A stretch of DNA of 28,890 bases from Desulfobacterales bacterium (GTDB taxonomy: Bacteria > Desulfobacterota > Desulfobacteria > Desulfobacterales > JAHEIW01). Shown in pieces: positions 8,588 through 16,590 of the stretch. A program made the position numbers and the translations under genes. The stretch spans positions 1 through 28,890 of the forward strand of contig JAQYWI010000052.1 of the NCBI GenBank assembly GCA_030145015.1, read 5' to 3'. Under the pieces are notes generated by a model that was not told where the DNA came from, did not search any database, and saw only the letters and a list, made by a program, of their open reading frames with translations. The stretch's first letter is position 1. Every line of letters starts with the position of its first letter.

Positions 8588-8624
8588 TTTTTGATATATC
8601 CTGTACCTGGATTTTGCACGAGTC

Positions 8625-8709
8625 GGAGGCTTTCATCTGCAAGGCACTTAAGGCTGAGGCTATAGTGAACTATGCCTCGGCCTTAATAACGCAGCAGATG
8701 GAAGCCTCC
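8625..8709. repeat. 85-base stem-loop repeat inside operon B
   Basis: Outer arms GGAGGCTTTCATCTGC (8625-8640) and GCAGATGGAAGCCTCC (8694-8709) pair over 16 bases with one G-T wobble. Inner arms TTAAGGCTGAGGC (8648-8660) and GCCTCGGCCTTAA (8674-8686) pair with one wobble, and ATAGT/ACTAT (8662-8666, 8669-8673) close a two-base GA loop. The element can therefore fold almost end to end. It lies between the Mo-subunit stop and the flavin-subunit start. The form is that of a dispersed REP/MITE-like element; no second copy is in this window. Confidence 0.8.
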
Positions 8710-8798
8710 AGCTCGCCCGCAGGGTGAAAAGTAATGAGATAAAATGATACCCATCCATTGAACATAATCCCAATCTCTCATTAATTTTCATGCAAGAT

Positions 8799-11072
8799 TC
8801 AGGGATTTATTTTTCCCAGGGCCTTAAGAATCTTGTCGGGTGTCAGCGGGTACCCTTCCAATCTTTTTCCCAGCGCATTGGAAGCTGCCATTAACACAGC
8901 GCCCGGCCCGGGCGAAGTGGAAATCTCTCCGACACCGATCGCTTTGTACCGATGCGTCTGGATAGAGGTCTCTAAAATCTTGTTTTCAAATCGGGGCAGT
9001 TCAAGAAAAGAACGCCATTTATAATCCATCATATTAAGGTTCAGCATATGCCCGCTGTTTTTATCTATCAGCGATTCTTCGAATATGGCGGTGTCGATCC
9101 CGGCAGCACCAAGAGCGCCATGCATCTGGCCCTCAAGGGATGGCGGATCGATGATCTGGCCTACATCCGTTGCGGTAACCACCCTCAGCAAATCTAATTT
9201 CCCTGTTTCCGTATCCACTTCTACTTCTGCAAACAGTGCCAGAAAGTTTGGCATGGAGTAATCGGGCTGGAAGCGCCCAAATCCGGTGCAGGTTTGCATT
9301 ATCCCGATCGCCTTTCTCCAGGGTATCCCCCTGTCCGGATCTCCTTTGACAAAGACGATTCCATCTTCGCTGTCCAAGTCATCTGGGGCGGTCTTCAGGA
9401 TGCGCGCGGCCATTTCAAACAGCTTTTCTTTGGCATCATCGGCAGCTGATATAACCGCAGACCCAACGGCATAAGTTCCTCTGGAACCCACCAGCCCAAA
9501 ATCAAATGGATTCATAAGGCTGTCCGGCGGGGTGATGTTCACCATGTCCAAAGGGATTTGGAGGGTCTCGGCTACCATTTTGCACAGATTGCTCCTCTGG
9601 CCCATTCCCGATTCGGCAACACAGGCATGAATGGTTACGGTCGCGTCCGGATTAAGCCTCACGTAAGCTTCCGAAACACTTTCGCCGACATCGGCATTAC
9701 CATGCACACTCACGCCCACACCGATCCGTTTGTTTTTGTTGACAGCCGAGGGTTTGAGCCAGCCTTTCCACTTCTCTGCCCAGCCAAACGCTCGCGCCCC
9801 GCTCTCCATTGCCTCCGAATAATCTTTACCCTTTGAAACACACCAATTTCCGTCGCGCCAGTAATAGCCCTCACCGGGCTTGACAAAGTTCTTTTTGAAA
9901 AATTCGACCGGATCGATGTCCCCTTGCGCCATGGCCTCCTCAAAAACGGGAAGCAATGCGCTCTGCAGTTCCTGTCCGCCAAATCCTCTGACCATTCCCG
10001 AGGCACATCTATTGGTGCAGACCAGCTTGGTCTTTAGATCCCAGTTGGAACACTGCAGCATCAGCTGGGCCTCACCCAATCCGACGGCAACCTGGGCCTG
10101 GGCCTGGTCTGAAAATGCGCCGGTGTTCACCAGCCATTCGCCGGAGACGGCTTTTACAGTGCCGTCCTTTTTTAGGCCCACCTTGCCCCGAAATTTTGAG
10201 CCCAGCCGCAAAATGAAAGCGCCGAAGTGTTCTTCCTTGCTGAAGCACAATTTAACCGGTCTGCCGGCGGCCCGGGCTAAGGCGGCAGCATACAGCATCG
10301 GCTGGGCAGAATAATTTTTGGATCCAAAACTGCCGCCGCAATGGGTGCCGATGGTCCTGATATCAGGAAAGCCCATTCTAGGCAGCATCATATACCGGTG
10401 CCAGGATACGCACTGGGTGGCGGACCAGACCGTCAGATGATTGGGTTTACTCCATTCAGCAATTACGCCGGGTGATTCAATCGGGAGCGGATTGGGAATA
10501 TTTTCATAGGAAAATGTTCCCTCGCTGATAAAGTCGGAATCCGCAAAGCCTTGCTCGACATCTCCAAGTTCTATCGCCGACAGGGTATCGGGCCCGAAGA
10601 CAGGGACATCCAGCGGCAGGAGGTTACCCGGAAAATCATCATACAACCGGGGTGCATCCGGTTTTAAGGCGTCCTCAACGTCATAAACGGCCGGCAGCTG
10701 CTCGTATTCTACTTTAATGAGCGCTAAAGCATCCCGGGCCATCGCTTCGGTCTCCGCTGCGACCAGCGCCACCGCATCCCCCACGTACCGTACCTTTTCA
10801 TCTAAGACCCGAATATGACGCGGTGTTCCGGTCATCCAGCGGGGCACATTTTTATGGGTCAAAACGGCCTTGACGCCGCGCGATTTTTCAGCGCTGGCGG
10901 TGTCGATGTGTTTAATGCGTGCATGCGGATATGGACTCCTGAGCACCTTGCCATGCAACATTCGGGGAAGTTCGACATCTTCAATGTACTGGGCCTTACC
11001 GGTAACGATTCCGACAGCGTCTTTGCGGGGCGTGGCTTTGCCGATATAGCGGTATTCTTTTTGAAATTTCAT
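8799..11072 (-). CDS. Molybdenum hydroxylase large (Mo-binding) subunit (enzyme B)
   Basis: Xanthine dehydrogenase-family catalytic subunit, 757 residues. The start is ATG at 11072, overlapping the stop of the [2Fe-2S] gene as ATGA. The frame is open 57 codons further upstream, but that part lies within the [2Fe-2S] gene and reads as non-homologous sequence. Mo-cofactor motifs are CGGSFGSK (245-252), MVRGFGGQE (360-368), ESGMGQRSN (487-495) and IGVGEISTSPGPGA (712-725), with Glu716 as probable catalytic base. Motif wording differs clearly from enzyme A (GGSFGSK against GGAFGGK, SGMGQ against DIGQG), so this is not a recent duplicate. It belongs with the DhbE-like ligase and the two small subunits around it. 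Its substrate is probably an aryl-CoA or aromatic aldehyde/N-heterocycle; context favours aryl-CoA. Confidence 0.88.
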   Translation of the reverse strand: MKFQKEYRYIGKATPRKDAVGIVTGKAQYIEDVELPRMLHGKVLRSPYPHARIKHIDTASAEKSRGVKAVLTHKNVPRWMTGTPRHIRVLDEKVRYVGDAVALVAAETEAMARDALALIKVEYEQLPAVYDVEDALKPDAPRLYDDFPGNLLPLDVPVFGPDTLSAIELGDVEQGFADSDFISEGTFSYENIPNPLPIESPGVIAEWSKPNHLTVWSATQCVSWHRYMMLPRMGFPDIRTIGTHCGGSFGSKNYSAQPMLYAAALARAAGRPVKLCFSKEEHFGAFILRLGSKFRGKVGLKKDGTVKAVSGEWLVNTGAFSDQAQAQVAVGLGEAQLMLQCSNWDLKTKLVCTNRCASGMVRGFGGQELQSALLPVFEEAMAQGDIDPVEFFKKNFVKPGEGYYWRDGNWCVSKGKDYSEAMESGARAFGWAEKWKGWLKPSAVNKNKRIGVGVSVHGNADVGESVSEAYVRLNPDATVTIHACVAESGMGQRSNLCKMVAETLQIPLDMVNITPPDSLMNPFDFGLVGSRGTYAVGSAVISAADDAKEKLFEMAARILKTAPDDLDSEDGIVFVKGDPDRGIPWRKAIGIMQTCTGFGRFQPDYSMPNFLALFAEVEVDTETGKLDLLRVVTATDVGQIIDPPSLEGQMHGALGAAGIDTAIFEESLIDKNSGHMLNLNMMDYKWRSFLELPRFENKILETSIQTHRYKAIGVGEISTSPGPGAVLMAASNALGKRLEGYPLTPDKILKALGKINP

Positions 11073-11587
11073 TTTCTGCTTTTCCCGACAACCGTTTGAA
11101 GGGCCTCGACAACATGGTAGTGACTGATGCACCGGCAATAATGACCGGAGAGGGCCTGCTTGACCTCTGCTTCGCCCGCAGATGGATTTCTGTTCAACAG
11201 CGCCCTTGCAGCCATAATAATCCCGGGTGTGCAGAATCCGCATTGAAAGGCGGTGTGGTCGATAAAAGCCTGTTGAATCTCATCCAGCTTACCGGTTGAT
11301 GGGTCCTGCAGGCCTTCGATGGTGGTGATCTGTTTCCCGTCGCATTCGATCGTCAGCAGCATACATGCCAAAACGGGAATCCCATCCATTAAAACCGTGC
11401 ACGAGCCGCAGGCACCTTGATTGCAGCCTGTTTTTGTCCCCTTCAGACCCAGCGTCTCTCTGAGCGTCTTTGCCAGTGTCTCGCAAGGCGTCACTTGATA
11501 AGCGTGGTCACCAATTTCAAATTCCTGAACCACATCATTTATGGTGAGACGAATCGTCTCTCTTTCGTACTTTTTTCTATCTGTCAT
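11069..11587 (-). CDS. Molybdenum hydroxylase [2Fe-2S] subunit (enzyme B)
   Basis: Two-cluster [2Fe-2S] subunit, 172 residues, slightly longer at the N-terminus than enzyme A's. First cluster: C55, C60, C63 and C75 (CNQGACGSC...C). Second cluster: C116, C119, C151 and C153 (QCGFC...YCRC). AGGAAA lies upstream of the ATG at 11587. Its stop overlaps the Mo-subunit start by four bases (ATGA), so the two are probably translationally coupled. It begins 21 bases after the ligase stop, in the same operon. The segment after the last cluster, ISHYHVVEAL, replaces the usual TGY.xIxxAV seen in enzyme A. Confidence 0.92.
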   Translation of the reverse strand: MTDRKKYERETIRLTINDVVQEFEIGDHAYQVTPCETLAKTLRETLGLKGTKTGCNQGACGSCTVLMDGIPVLACMLLTIECDGKQITTIEGLQDPSTGKLDEIQQAFIDHTAFQCGFCTPGIIMAARALLNRNPSAGEAEVKQALSGHYCRCISHYHVVEALQTVVGKSRK

Positions 11588-11608
11588 CCGGTTTCCTGCA
11601 GAACTGCG

Positions 11609-13258
11609 TTATTTTTCGGCTTTAATTTTCATTTTGATATTCTTTATCAGGGCCTGTTTATCTATTTTCTCAGCTTTGGTGTAAGGCAACTCATCGACAA
11701 ACTCGACTCTCTCGGGTAATTGAAGGGCCGAAGCGCCCTGATCTTTTAAAAAAGATATAATCGTTTCGAAGTCAAGTTCCGCCCCGGATGCGCGCTGCAC
11801 ATAAGCACAGACCCTTTCTCCCAGTTCAGGGTCCGGCATCGGCACAACCGCTACGGCGATGATCCCGGGGTGGGTCAGCATCAGGTTTTCGATGTCGGTG
11901 GCGCTAATGCTTTCACCGCCGCGATTGATCATCTCCTTTAATCTGCCGGTTAGAATAAAATCCCCTGAGGCGTTGATCATGGCCTGATCGCCGGTCCTGA
12001 AATACCCATTATTATCGAATACCTTTTCGTTTTCCTGGGGCATTTTATAGTAGCCCGAAAAAATACCGGGGCCTTTGACAATCAACTCTCCCGGAGTATT
12101 GGGTGGCAGTTCATTACCGTTTTCATCCACAATCTTATAGCTATCGTAAGGACAGGTGGGCCGACCCACGGAGCTGCAAACGCGTTCAAGACTATAGTGG
12201 GGCCTGGTAAGCAGACTCATACCCTCGGTACCCCCATAGCCGTTAAAAAAAGTGCAATCGAGTTTTTCATGAACGGCTTTGATAAGTTCCGGGGAGCTCA
12301 CGCCTCCACCGCAATGCATTTTTTTTAAAGAGCTCAGATCATAATCTTTAAGGCCGTCGAAATGGATCAATCTGGATGCCAGGGTGGGAACCCAAACAAT
12401 GGCGGTTACTTTTTCCCTTTCAATGGTTTGGCAAATCGTCTGGGGTTCAAATGAATCCGGCATGACCAGTTTGCCAAAGGTAAAAAATGTTATGCAGATC
12501 GCCATGCTGAAGGGCAGGTCGTGAGATACGGGGGCGGCGACCAGACATGTATCATGATTATTGAATTCACAGGCCCGGGCTGCGTATTCCACCCGGGAAA
12601 GATAATCATTGTGGGTTCTGGGAGCTACTTTGGGCAAACCGGTCGTGCCGCCGGTGGGACCCATGTGAGCGACTAGCATCGGGTCCGGTCTTCTGCCGGC
12701 CAAGATGGACCGTTGGTCGTCAGTCAGCTCTTCTTTTTGAATCAGGCTTTCCAGACGTAAAAAGGAACCCGGGTCTGAGGAGCGTACCAGGATGACATCT
12801 TTAATGTGAGCGTTGCTCTGCAGGATATCATCAATAATCGGCAAATAATCCGTCTTATGATATCTCTGCGCCACAACCCAGGCGTTGGCCCCGGTCAATT
12901 GCTGCAGGTGGCTGATTTCATTCTGGCGGTGTTTTGCCAACAGCAAAATGGGAATGGCGCCGATCTTCTGGAGCGCAAAGTATGTATAAATAAATTCGGC
13001 CCAGTTGGGCAGTTGAATCAGAATTCTGTCAAGGGGTTTGATGCCGAGATTAATAAAACCGATGGCTAATTTATCGGTTTTGTTTTTAAGCTGGGCATAG
13101 GTTAAACGCTTTTCCCCATCGACAAGCGCTTCTTTGTCAGGATAAATATCCGCGGCCTTATCGAGGAAATCACCCATGGGGATTCCGGACCACCAACGCA
13201 GCCGGTTGTATTTATCCGCATCTTCTTTTTTGTAAGGTGTGAAGCCTTCTAGTGGCAT
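11609..13258 (-). CDS. Aryl-acid CoA ligase, DhbE/EntE-like AMP-dependent synthetase
   Basis: AMP-forming adenylating enzyme, 549 residues, full length for the family. The ATP loop MGPTGGTTGLPK is at 199-210 and continues VAPRTHNDY, a wording close to 2,3-dihydroxybenzoate-AMP ligases (DhbE/EntE). The adenylate motif NGYGGTEG is at about 339-346, FRTGDQA and LKEMINRGGESIS lie in the C-terminal part, and the catalytic Lys is probably in YTKAEKIDKQAL near the end. DhbE-like ligases act on aryl acids, so an aromatic substrate is likely; no carrier-protein gene is nearby, which favours CoA as acceptor. A GAGGAG ribosome site lies four bases before the ATG. It is the first gene of operon B and supplies the thioester that enzyme B could use. 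Confidence 0.88.
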   Translation of the reverse strand: MPLEGFTPYKKEDADKYNRLRWWSGIPMGDFLDKAADIYPDKEALVDGEKRLTYAQLKNKTDKLAIGFINLGIKPLDRILIQLPNWAEFIYTYFALQKIGAIPILLLAKHRQNEISHLQQLTGANAWVVAQRYHKTDYLPIIDDILQSNAHIKDVILVRSSDPGSFLRLESLIQKEELTDDQRSILAGRRPDPMLVAHMGPTGGTTGLPKVAPRTHNDYLSRVEYAARACEFNNHDTCLVAAPVSHDLPFSMAICITFFTFGKLVMPDSFEPQTICQTIEREKVTAIVWVPTLASRLIHFDGLKDYDLSSLKKMHCGGGVSSPELIKAVHEKLDCTFFNGYGGTEGMSLLTRPHYSLERVCSSVGRPTCPYDSYKIVDENGNELPPNTPGELIVKGPGIFSGYYKMPQENEKVFDNNGYFRTGDQAMINASGDFILTGRLKEMINRGGESISATDIENLMLTHPGIIAVAVVPMPDPELGERVCAYVQRASGAELDFETIISFLKDQGASALQLPERVEFVDELPYTKAEKIDKQALIKNIKMKIKAEK

Positions 13259-13334
13259 GTTTCTCCTCGCTGGTCACGGGTTACTGGAATAATAAGTTCT
13301 GGTGTCAGCCACTTGGCCAACGTTACAGTTGTTT

Positions 13335-13410
13335 AATTGGTTATATTCGTTCCATTGGTTCAGTTGAAGCAAACCAATTCAACCAATAAGACCAATAAAA
13401 CAAATTGAAC
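13335..13410. repeat. ATTGGTT / AACCAAT heptamer repeat cluster
   Basis: ATTGGTT occurs at 13336-13342 and 13354-13360. Its complement AACCAAT occurs at 13372-13378 and 13381-13387, with a variant GACCAAT at 13390-13396. The two halves are inverted about a centre near 13366, so they can form an imperfect hairpin. A similar ATTGGTT segment is found at 7274-7280 after the MFS gene. Confidence 0.65.
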
Positions 13411-13433
13411 AAGTCCTTGAACGCTGAACCGTT

Positions 13434-13463
13434 TTATTATTAAAGATAAGACGATTTTTTCAA
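13434..13463 (-). promoter_or_regulatory. possible promoter for operon B
   Basis: On the minus strand TTGAAA (13463-13458) is followed after 17 bases by ATAATA (13440-13435), or after 18 by TAATAA. It lies about 180 bases upstream of the ligase start and points toward it. The hexamers are only moderate matches and the area is AT-rich. Confidence 0.3.
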
Positions 13464-13575
13464 GCGCTCAGCATAGTGAATCCTCTCTTTGGTGTCAATG
13501 CTGAAAGTATATCAACAGCTCTGGAGTGTTGGAGCGATGGCGTATTGGGGTTGGGTATAGATCTGTAAATTTTTC

Positions 13576-13604
13576 TTGACAACATTTTGGCACCGATTTA
13601 TATA
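13576..13604 (+). promoter_or_regulatory. sigma70-like promoter for iclR-family gene
   Basis: A perfect TTGACA (13576-13581), a 17-base spacer and TATATA (13599-13604). Transcription would begin near 13611, about 43 bases before the ATG at 13654. This is the best promoter match in the window. Confidence 0.7.
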
Positions 13605-13616
13605 GAGATCAATTGT

Positions 13617-13647
13617 TTTCCATAGAGAACGCTGCTGTCCATGGAAT
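13617..13647. promoter_or_regulatory. possible IclR operator, TTTCCAT-N17-ATGGAAT
   Basis: Inverted arms TTTCCAT (13617-13623) and ATGGAAT (13641-13647) lie between the predicted transcription start and the start codon. The position suits autoregulation by the IclR-type protein. The 17-base spacing is wider than in most known IclR sites, so this is tentative. Confidence 0.3.
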
Positions 13648-13653
13648 AAATAT

Positions 13654-14418
13654 ATGAAAGCTAGTTTTAAACGGGTGCCGGCTGTAGACAAAACCTTCTC
13701 CATTTTGGAACTTGTGGCCGCGTCCAAAGAACCCCTCGGGATCAGCGAAATCACCCGGGCCCTGGATTTTAACAAAAGCACCGTTTTCAATATTATCCAC
13801 ACCCTCACCGATCTCGAAATTCTTAAGCAGGCGCCTGACAATAAATTTGGTCTGGGAATTCAATTTTACCTTCTCAGCAAAGCATCCCGCAATGGCTCGG
13901 AAATCATCGGCACCATCCACCCTTACCTGGAAAGAATCCATCAAAAAACCAATCTTTCGGTTTTTCTCGGTATTCGCTCCGGTCTACACGCCGTTATAAT
14001 GGACAAAGTGGACGCGGATTTTGATATCAAAATTTCTTCTGAAATCGGAATGCGATTACCCCTTTTGGCCGGGGCCGGCGGCAAGGCCATGCTCTGCCAG
14101 ATGTCGGATGATGAAATCGATCGGATACTTTCCGAAAACGTTCTGAGGCGATTTACGCGCTACTCCTCGATCGATAAAACCAAATACAAAAACATGCTTA
14201 AAAAGGCCCGCCGGGAAGGAATCGCTTTTGATAAAGAAGAATATATTGAAGGCATCCGGGCCCTGGCAGTACCGCTAAAAATCGACAACGGCAATCCGCA
14301 ATTTGCAATCTGGGCCGTCGGGCTGAAAGGCCAAATCAAAAATGAGGTCATCGGCACATACGCTGAGTTATTAACAAAGTCTGCAAAGGAAATTGAGATC
14401 AGGCTTTCAAGTGAATAA
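13654..14418 (+). CDS. IclR-family transcriptional regulator
   Basis: DNA-binding regulator, 254 residues, the normal IclR length. The N-terminal winged helix-turn-helix spans about residues 8-70, with the recognition segment ISEITRALDFNKSTVFNIIHTL at 30-51. The C-terminal effector-binding domain (about 85-250) has the typical LPLLAGAGGKAMLCQM (135-150) and the EGIRALAVPL stretch (199-208). IclR proteins in aromatic pathways usually sense the substrate or an intermediate. It is divergent from operon B and lies 72 bases upstream of the Mo/W oxidoreductase gene, so it could control either or both. The ribosome site before the ATG is weak. Confidence 0.92.
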   Translation: MKASFKRVPAVDKTFSILELVAASKEPLGISEITRALDFNKSTVFNIIHTLTDLEILKQAPDNKFGLGIQFYLLSKASRNGSEIIGTIHPYLERIHQKTNLSVFLGIRSGLHAVIMDKVDADFDIKISSEIGMRLPLLAGAGGKAMLCQMSDDEIDRILSENVLRRFTRYSSIDKTKYKNMLKKARREGIAFDKEEYIEGIRALAVPLKIDNGNPQFAIWAVGLKGQIKNEVIGTYAELLTKSAKEIEIRLSSE

Positions 14419-14443
14419 TAAACTACCCAATATTTTAAAGCTC

Positions 14444-14474
14444 GGCGCTTCAGATCCTGCGGAGCTGAAGCGTC
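14444..14474 (+). terminator. hairpin between iclR and the oxidoreductase gene
   Basis: GGCGCTTCAG (14444-14453) and CTGAAGCGTC (14465-14474) pair over ten bases with one wobble, around an 11-base loop. It begins 26 bases after the iclR stop and ends three bases before AAGGAGG. No T-run follows, so partial termination, RNA processing or protection of the downstream message are all possible. Confidence 0.45.
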
Positions 14475-14490
14475 AATAAGGAGGTTGCTT

Positions 14491-16581
14491 ATGGGAGAAG
14501 TCCAAAAAATCAAAACCGTTTGCCGAAATTGTCACGGGGCCTGCGGCGTGATCGCGCAGGTGCAAGACGGCAAGGTGATTAAAGTGGAGGGGGATCCCGA
14601 GTCCCCCATCAGCCGGGGTACGATGTGCACCAAGGGTCTGGCCGTGACCCAGCTGGCCTATCATCCGGACAGGATAATCCATCCGATGAAGAAGGCCAAC
14701 GGAAAATGGGAACAAATCTCCTGGGATGAGGCTCTGGAAACAATAGCAAATAAATTCCAGGCGGTTGTCGACGAATACGGGCCGGAATACATCGTCGTCG
14801 GCCAGGGAACCGGAAGGGATTATGAGAGCCACCTGTACCGCTTTGCCAATCTTCTGGGGACCTCCAATGTCCTGACGGCCGGCCACATGTGTTATGTCTC
14901 GAGGGTCTCAACAAGTCTGATTACCTGCGGTAATCTGCCCGTTGTCGACTATGCCGGTGGGCCCAAATGCATCGTTATGTGGGGCTGCAACCCCATGTGG
15001 ACGAATCCGGACGAATACAAAGGCGAGAATTTCTATCGCGCCTTTAAAAAGGGAGCCAAGTTGATCAGCATCGATCCGCGCAAGTCGCTGTATGCCGGCA
15101 AGGCCGACCTCTGGCTTCAGCTCCGCCCGGGAACCGACGGCGCCCTGGCCTTCGGCTTCCACAACGTCATCATTGAAGAAGAACTCTATGAAAAGGATTT
15201 CGTGGAGAACCACGTTCACGGCTGGGATGCCTTCAAAGAAAGAGTCATGCAGGATTATCCGCTCGAGAAAATACAGGAAATTACCTGGGTTGATAAAGAG
15301 CTGATTCGCGAGGCCGCGCGCATGTATGCCACGACCAAACCGGCAGCCATCCATTGGGGCGTGCCCACCGAACAGACCATCAACTGTACCGACTGCACCC
15401 GCACCTTGATAGGGCTGATGGGCGTAACGGGTAATCTGGACGCTGCCGGAGCCAACGCACTCTTTGTGAACCCACCCACCCGCACGGTTGCTGAATTCGC
15501 CCGCCATAAGGACCTCCCACGGGAGGTGATTGCCAAACGCCTGGGCGGCGAACAGTTTAAGCTCGGTGCCCGCGTGGCGTTTATCAATCCGAAAAAGGCG
15601 TGGGACTCCATCCTTCTCGGAGAACCCTACCAGCTAAAAGCCGGCCTGCTGTGCGGCACCAATCCGGTCGTATCCCGGGCCAACGCCAGGGAGGCCTATG
15701 CGGCCCTGCAGAAACTGGAATTTCTGGTGGTCATCGATCATTTCCTGACGCCCACTGCGGAACTGGCCGACATCTTCCTGCCCGCCGGCACCTGGTTGGA
15801 GCAGAATCATGTGGCCGACAACTGGAAACGCCACGGTTATGTGTTCGCCCGGCAGAAGTGTGCCGAGATCGGAGAAGCCTGGCAGGACCATAAAATCTTT
15901 TTAGAACTCGGCAAAAAAATGGGGCAGGATTGGCCTGATACGGTCGAAGACGCCCTGGATTTTCTGCTGGAGCCCTCGGGATTGACCTGGGAGCAATTTA
16001 AAGAAAAGGGCTATCTGCAGGGCGAAAACGTCTATCAGAAATACAAAGAAAGAGGATTTTCCACGCCCACCCGTAAAATGGAGCTGTCTTCAACCATTCT
16101 GGAAAAATGGGGACGCGACCCCCTGCCCCAATACAGGGAAATTCCCGAAAGCCCGCTTTCCACACCGGAGGTGGCCAAAAAATATCCCTACATTTTCAAT
16201 GCCGGGCTGCGGACCCCGACCTTTTTCCATACCGCCAACCGCATGATCCCGTGGCTCAGGGAGATCCGACCCGACCCCATTGCGGAGATTCATCCCGAGA
16301 CCGCTGCAAAACATTGCATCAAGGACGGACAGTGGATTTACATCGAATCACCACGGGGCCGCATCAAGCAGCGCGCAAAGTTCTACGACGGCATCGATCC
16401 CCGGGTGGTGACGGCCGAGCATGGCTGGTGGTACCCGGAAATAAAAGATCCGGGCCATGGCTGGGATATATCCAATGCCAACATACTGACCGACAATGCC
16501 TTTGATACGTGTGACCCCAATATGGGCAGTACGAATCTCAGAGTTTGTTTATGCAATATATCTCCCTGTGAGGACGAATAG
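14491..16581 (+). CDS. Mo/W-bis-MGD oxidoreductase catalytic subunit (DMSO reductase family)
   Basis: Catalytic subunit of the DMSO reductase superfamily, 696 residues. The start is the ATG at 14491, six bases after AAGGAGG (14478-14484); a TTG two codons earlier is not needed. The N-terminal [4Fe-4S] is bound by C11, C14, C18 and C46 (CRNCHGAC...MC). C134 in GHMCYVS is the likely Mo or W ligand. MGD-binding stretches include WGCNPMWTNP (164-173), ISIDPRKS (192-199) and LRPGTDGALA (211-220). The C-terminal MGD domain starts near YIFNAGLRTPTFFHT. Size and wording resemble the acetylene hydratase/thiosulfate reductase (PhsA) part of the family. There is no Tat signal, so it is cytoplasmic. The next gene, nine bases on, supplies electrons. 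The substrate is unknown; other members (resorcinol hydroxylase, transhydroxylase, catechol dehydroxylases) act on phenols. Confidence 0.88.
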   Translation: MGEVQKIKTVCRNCHGACGVIAQVQDGKVIKVEGDPESPISRGTMCTKGLAVTQLAYHPDRIIHPMKKANGKWEQISWDEALETIANKFQAVVDEYGPEYIVVGQGTGRDYESHLYRFANLLGTSNVLTAGHMCYVSRVSTSLITCGNLPVVDYAGGPKCIVMWGCNPMWTNPDEYKGENFYRAFKKGAKLISIDPRKSLYAGKADLWLQLRPGTDGALAFGFHNVIIEEELYEKDFVENHVHGWDAFKERVMQDYPLEKIQEITWVDKELIREAARMYATTKPAAIHWGVPTEQTINCTDCTRTLIGLMGVTGNLDAAGANALFVNPPTRTVAEFARHKDLPREVIAKRLGGEQFKLGARVAFINPKKAWDSILLGEPYQLKAGLLCGTNPVVSRANAREAYAALQKLEFLVVIDHFLTPTAELADIFLPAGTWLEQNHVADNWKRHGYVFARQKCAEIGEAWQDHKIFLELGKKMGQDWPDTVEDALDFLLEPSGLTWEQFKEKGYLQGENVYQKYKERGFSTPTRKMELSSTILEKWGRDPLPQYREIPESPLSTPEVAKKYPYIFNAGLRTPTFFHTANRMIPWLREIRPDPIAEIHPETAAKHCIKDGQWIYIESPRGRIKQRAKFYDGIDPRVVTAEHGWWYPEIKDPGHGWDISNANILTDNAFDTCDPNMGSTNLRVCLCNISPCEDE

Positions 16582-16590
16582 GAGGTCAAA

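Larger units (their letters stand above)
13259..13653. promoter_or_regulatory. Divergent intergenic region between operon B and iclR
   Basis: This 395-base gap contains no gene. It holds an ATTGGTT/AACCAAT repeat cluster (13335-13410), a possible leftward promoter for operon B (13434-13463), a clear rightward promoter for the IclR gene (13576-13604) and a TTTCCAT/ATGGAAT inverted pair between promoter and start codon. Confidence 0.6.

Noticed and set aside
11073..11243. 57-codon N-terminal extension of the enzyme B Mo subunit
   Set aside because: It lies wholly within the [2Fe-2S] gene in another frame and does not look like family sequence; the ATGA overlap at 11069-11072 gives a natural coupled start.
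14485..14490. TTG start for the Mo/W oxidoreductase
   Set aside because: It directly touches the AAGGAGG site, while the ATG two codons later has proper spacing.
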